From assembly GCF_020985305.1 (NCBI RefSeq), contig NZ_CP087588.1, positions 496,001-560,000 of the forward strand: a DNA stretch of 64,000 nt. Reading direction: 5' to 3'. The notes under the pieces were generated by a model that saw only the letters and a program-made list of their open reading frames with translations, had not been told where the DNA came from and made no database searches. Positions 62,033-64,000 of the stretch are shown here, piece after piece. How positions within the stretch are numbered: position 1 is the stretch's first letter; each line of letters opens with the position of its first letter. The position numbers were made by a program, and so were the translations under genes. The stretch comes from Croceicoccus sp. Ery15. Lineage in GTDB: Bacteria; Pseudomonadota; Alphaproteobacteria; Sphingomonadales; Sphingomonadaceae.

Positions 62033-64000
62033 GTTTCGATACGGTACTGGTCGCCAATCGCGGTGCGATCGCCACGCGGATCATCCGCACGCTGCGCCGC
62101 ATGGGCCTGCGTTCCGTCGCGGTCTATTCCGAGGCGGATGCCGGATCGCTGCATGTGTCGCAGGCCGATGTCGCGGTGTGCATCGGACCCGCATCGGCCG
62201 CCGAAAGCTATCTCAATGTCGATGCGATCCTTGCCGCGGCGCGCGAAACCGGCGCGGGGGCGATCCATCCCGGTTACGGCTTTCTGGCCGAAAACACCGA
62301 TTTTGCCGAGGCTTGTGCAGCTGCCGGTATCGAATTCATCGGCCCCACGCCCGACAATATCCGTACCTTTGGCCTGAAGCACAGCGCCCGCGCGCTGGCA
62401 GAGGCGCATGGCGTGCCGCTGGCCCCCGGCACCGGCCTGCTGACGGACGAGGACGAGGCGGCAGAGGCAGCGCAGGGCATCGGCTTTCCCGTGATCCTGA
62501 AAGCCACGGCAGGCGGCGGCGGCATCGGCATGCGCATTTGCGAGGATGTGGCCGTCGTGCGTGACGGCTTTGCCGCCGTTGCGCGGCTGGGCGCGGGCAA
62601 TTTCGGCGATGCGGGGGTTTTCCTCGAACGCTATATCGGGCGCGCCCGCCATATCGAGGTGCAGATTTTCGGCGATGGCACGGGCCGCGTCATGCCCTTG
62701 GGCGAACGTGACTGTTCGCTTCAGCGCCGCAACCAGAAGGTTGTCGAGGAAGCGCCCGCACCCTGCCTGGGCGATGCCAAGCGCGCCGAGCTGATCGCCG
62801 CCGCCGTCCGTTTGGGCGAAGCGGCGAACTATCGCTCTGCCGGTACGGTCGAATTCCTGTTCGATGCCGAGCGGGAAGAGTTCTTCTTCCTTGAAATGAA
62901 CACCCGCCTGCAGGTCGAACATGGCGTTACCGAAGAGGTGACGGGCGTCGATCTTGTCGAATGGATGATCCGCGGCGCGGCGGGCGACTATGCGTTTCTG
63001 GATGGCGATGCGCCGGTGTTGCAGGGGCATTCGGTGCAGGTGCGCCTCTATGCCGAAGACCCTGCGCTGGATTACCGCCCCACCGTCGGAACGCTGACTG
63101 CCGTCGAATTTCCGGGCGACATCCGTGCCGAAACATGGGTGATGGCGGGCAGCGAGGTCAGCGCCTTTTACGATCCGATGCTGGCCAAGCTGATCGTCCA
63201 TGCCCCGACGCGTGAAGGCGCGATCGCGGCAATGCAGGACGCGCTGGCGAACAGCCGCGTCGACGGGATCGAGACCAATCTGCGCTGGCTGCGCGATGTC
63301 GTGCGTGATCCCCGCTTTGCCAGCGGTGAGGTTTCGACCCGCATGCTGCAGACCATTGATTACGTCCCGCGCTGCGTCCGCGTGGTCAGCGGCGGCACCG
63401 CGACCACCGTGCAGGACTGGCCGGGGCGGCAGGGGCTGTGGGCCATCGGCGTCCCGCCGTCGGGTCCGATGGACGATCGTTCTTTCCGCATCGGCAATCT
63501 GCTGCTGGGCAATCCCGAAGGTATGGAAGGTCTGGAACTGACCGCCAGCGGCCCGACGCTGAATTTCACGCAGGACACGCAGATCTGCCTGACCGGCGCC
63601 GATTTCGGCGCGAAGATCGATGGCGAGCCGGTGGGGCGCAATCGCGTGCTGACGGTGAAGGCGGGGCAGACACTGGCGATGGGCCGCGCGACCGGCGGCG
63701 GCGTGCGCGGTTACATATTGTTCGCGGGCGGTCTGGACATCGCGCCCTATCTGGGCAGCTGCAGCACGTTCGAGCTGGGCCAGTTCGGCGGCCATGCCGC
63801 GCGCCGCCTGCTGGCAGGCGATACGCTGCATCTGAACGCGCCCCAAGCTCTTGTCGCGGACAATCATCGCGCGGCCGAGGAACTGGGCAAGACATGGACC
63901 CTTCGCGTCCTGTACGGACCGCATGGCGCGCCCGATTTCTTCACGCCCGCCGATATCGACCAGATCCTCGATGCCGAATGGCAGGTCCATTACAACAGCA
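62029..64000 (+). CDS. Urea/guanidine carboxylase, biotin-dependent, N-terminal part
   Basis: An open frame from ATG 62029 to the window edge (657 residues, incomplete). Residues 1-450 are biotin carboxylase: LVANRGAIATRIIRTLRRMG, GAIHPGYGFLAENTDFAEAC, GFPVILKATAGGGGIGMRIC, RDCSLQRRNQKVVEEAPAP and FLEMNTRLQVEHGVTEEVTG. Then an AHS2/KipA-type carboxyltransferase domain begins (VVSGGTATTVQDWPGRQGLW; GVPPSGPMDDRSFRIGNLLL). This is the urea carboxylase domain order; the biotinyl domain should lie beyond the window. Guanidine- and urea-specific members cannot be separated on the visible part, but the two DUF1989 genes favour guanidine. An allophanate hydrolase gene would be expected downstream. 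Confidence 0.92.
   Translation, partial: MSFDTVLVANRGAIATRIIRTLRRMGLRSVAVYSEADAGSLHVSQADVAVCIGPASAAESYLNVDAILAAARETGAGAIHPGYGFLAENTDFAEACAAAGIEFIGPTPDNIRTFGLKHSARALAEAHGVPLAPGTGLLTDEDEAAEAAQGIGFPVILKATAGGGGIGMRICEDVAVVRDGFAAVARLGAGNFGDAGVFLERYIGRARHIEVQIFGDGTGRVMPLGERDCSLQRRNQKVVEEAPAPCLGDAKRAELIAAAVRLGEAANYRSAGTVEFLFDAEREEFFFLEMNTRLQVEHGVTEEVTGVDLVEWMIRGAAGDYAFLDGDAPVLQGHSVQVRLYAEDPALDYRPTVGTLTAVEFPGDIRAETWVMAGSEVSAFYDPMLAKLIVHAPTREGAIAAMQDALANSRVDGIETNLRWLRDVVRDPRFASGEVSTRMLQTIDYVPRCVRVVSGGTATTVQDWPGRQGLWAIGVPPSGPMDDRSFRIGNLLLGNPEGMEGLELTASGPTLNFTQDTQICLTGADFGAKIDGEPVGRNRVLTVKAGQTLAMGRATGGGVRGYILFAGGLDIAPYLGSCSTFELGQFGGHAARRLLAGDTLHLNAPQALVADNHRAAEELGKTWTLRVLYGPHGAPDFFTPADIDQILDAEWQVHYNS

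Noticed and set aside
61750-63990. A 746-codon open frame on the minus strand
   Set aside because: Antisense to the carboxylase, whose biotin carboxylase motifs are unmistakable.

Overview
The window looks like a chromosome or large replicon of a sphingomonad (Alphaproteobacteria, Sphingomonadales). Evidence: high GC, many TonB-dependent receptors, a FecI/FecR/receptor cascade, CopA/CopB copper resistance of the sphingomonad type, and small secreted proteins typical of the order. Identifications rest on reading motifs by eye; no database search was possible.

Region 1 (1-10,300) is a metal-resistance island. It holds a DUF411 copper protein and a Met/His-rich periplasmic protein, then a CnrY-CnrX-CnrH type anti-sigma/sensor/ECF-sigma module running directly into copA-copB. 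An IS5-family element follows, then a Cu(I) P-type ATPase with its CueR regulator and a CueR-type operator, a decayed second DUF411 gene and a DUF305 membrane protein. The island ends at a tRNA-Ser-like 3' end (attachment-site remnant), beside a truncated integrase and a reverse-transcriptase fragment. Region 2 (10,900-18,900) has a FecI/FecR/TonB-receptor/purple-acid-phosphatase operon, a nitronate monooxygenase-like flavoprotein and an Lrp regulator.

Region 3 (19,280-43,578) is a 24.3-kb composite transposon. Two inverted, apparently identical copies of an IS5-family (IS427-like) element form its ends. It sits in an EamA-family transporter gene, whose reading frame joins exactly when the insert and one CTAG duplication are removed. 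The cargo includes receptor and MerR fragments, IS3, IS110 (IS1111-like), two IS1380 copies, a third IS5 copy, UspA, an MBL hydrolase, a PepSY lipoprotein, a 2215-residue autotransporter with 13 near-identical 93-residue repeats, and a czc-type efflux operon whose czcA is cut in half by IS1380. An IS701-family element and about 1.5 kb of decayed sequence follow.

Region 4 (47,200-64,000) looks like native chromosome: small secreted proteins, a TPR-sulfotransferase, and a nitrogen-acquisition locus. The locus has a TonB receptor, a membrane di-iron hydroxylase, a beta-propeller lipoprotein, two related MBL-fold proteins (one lacking the metal motif), and divergently an ABC importer, a NikR-like regulator, two DUF1989 proteins and a urea/guanidine carboxylase cut by the window end. 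The NikR-like protein has lost three of four nickel ligands. Three dyads with the exact 6-N16-6 geometry of the NikR operator lie upstream of the ABC genes, the regulator and the hydroxylase. This points to a NikR-derived, probably nickel-independent switch over an unrecognised guanidine- or urea-compound scavenging regulon, which I consider the best candidate for a new system here.
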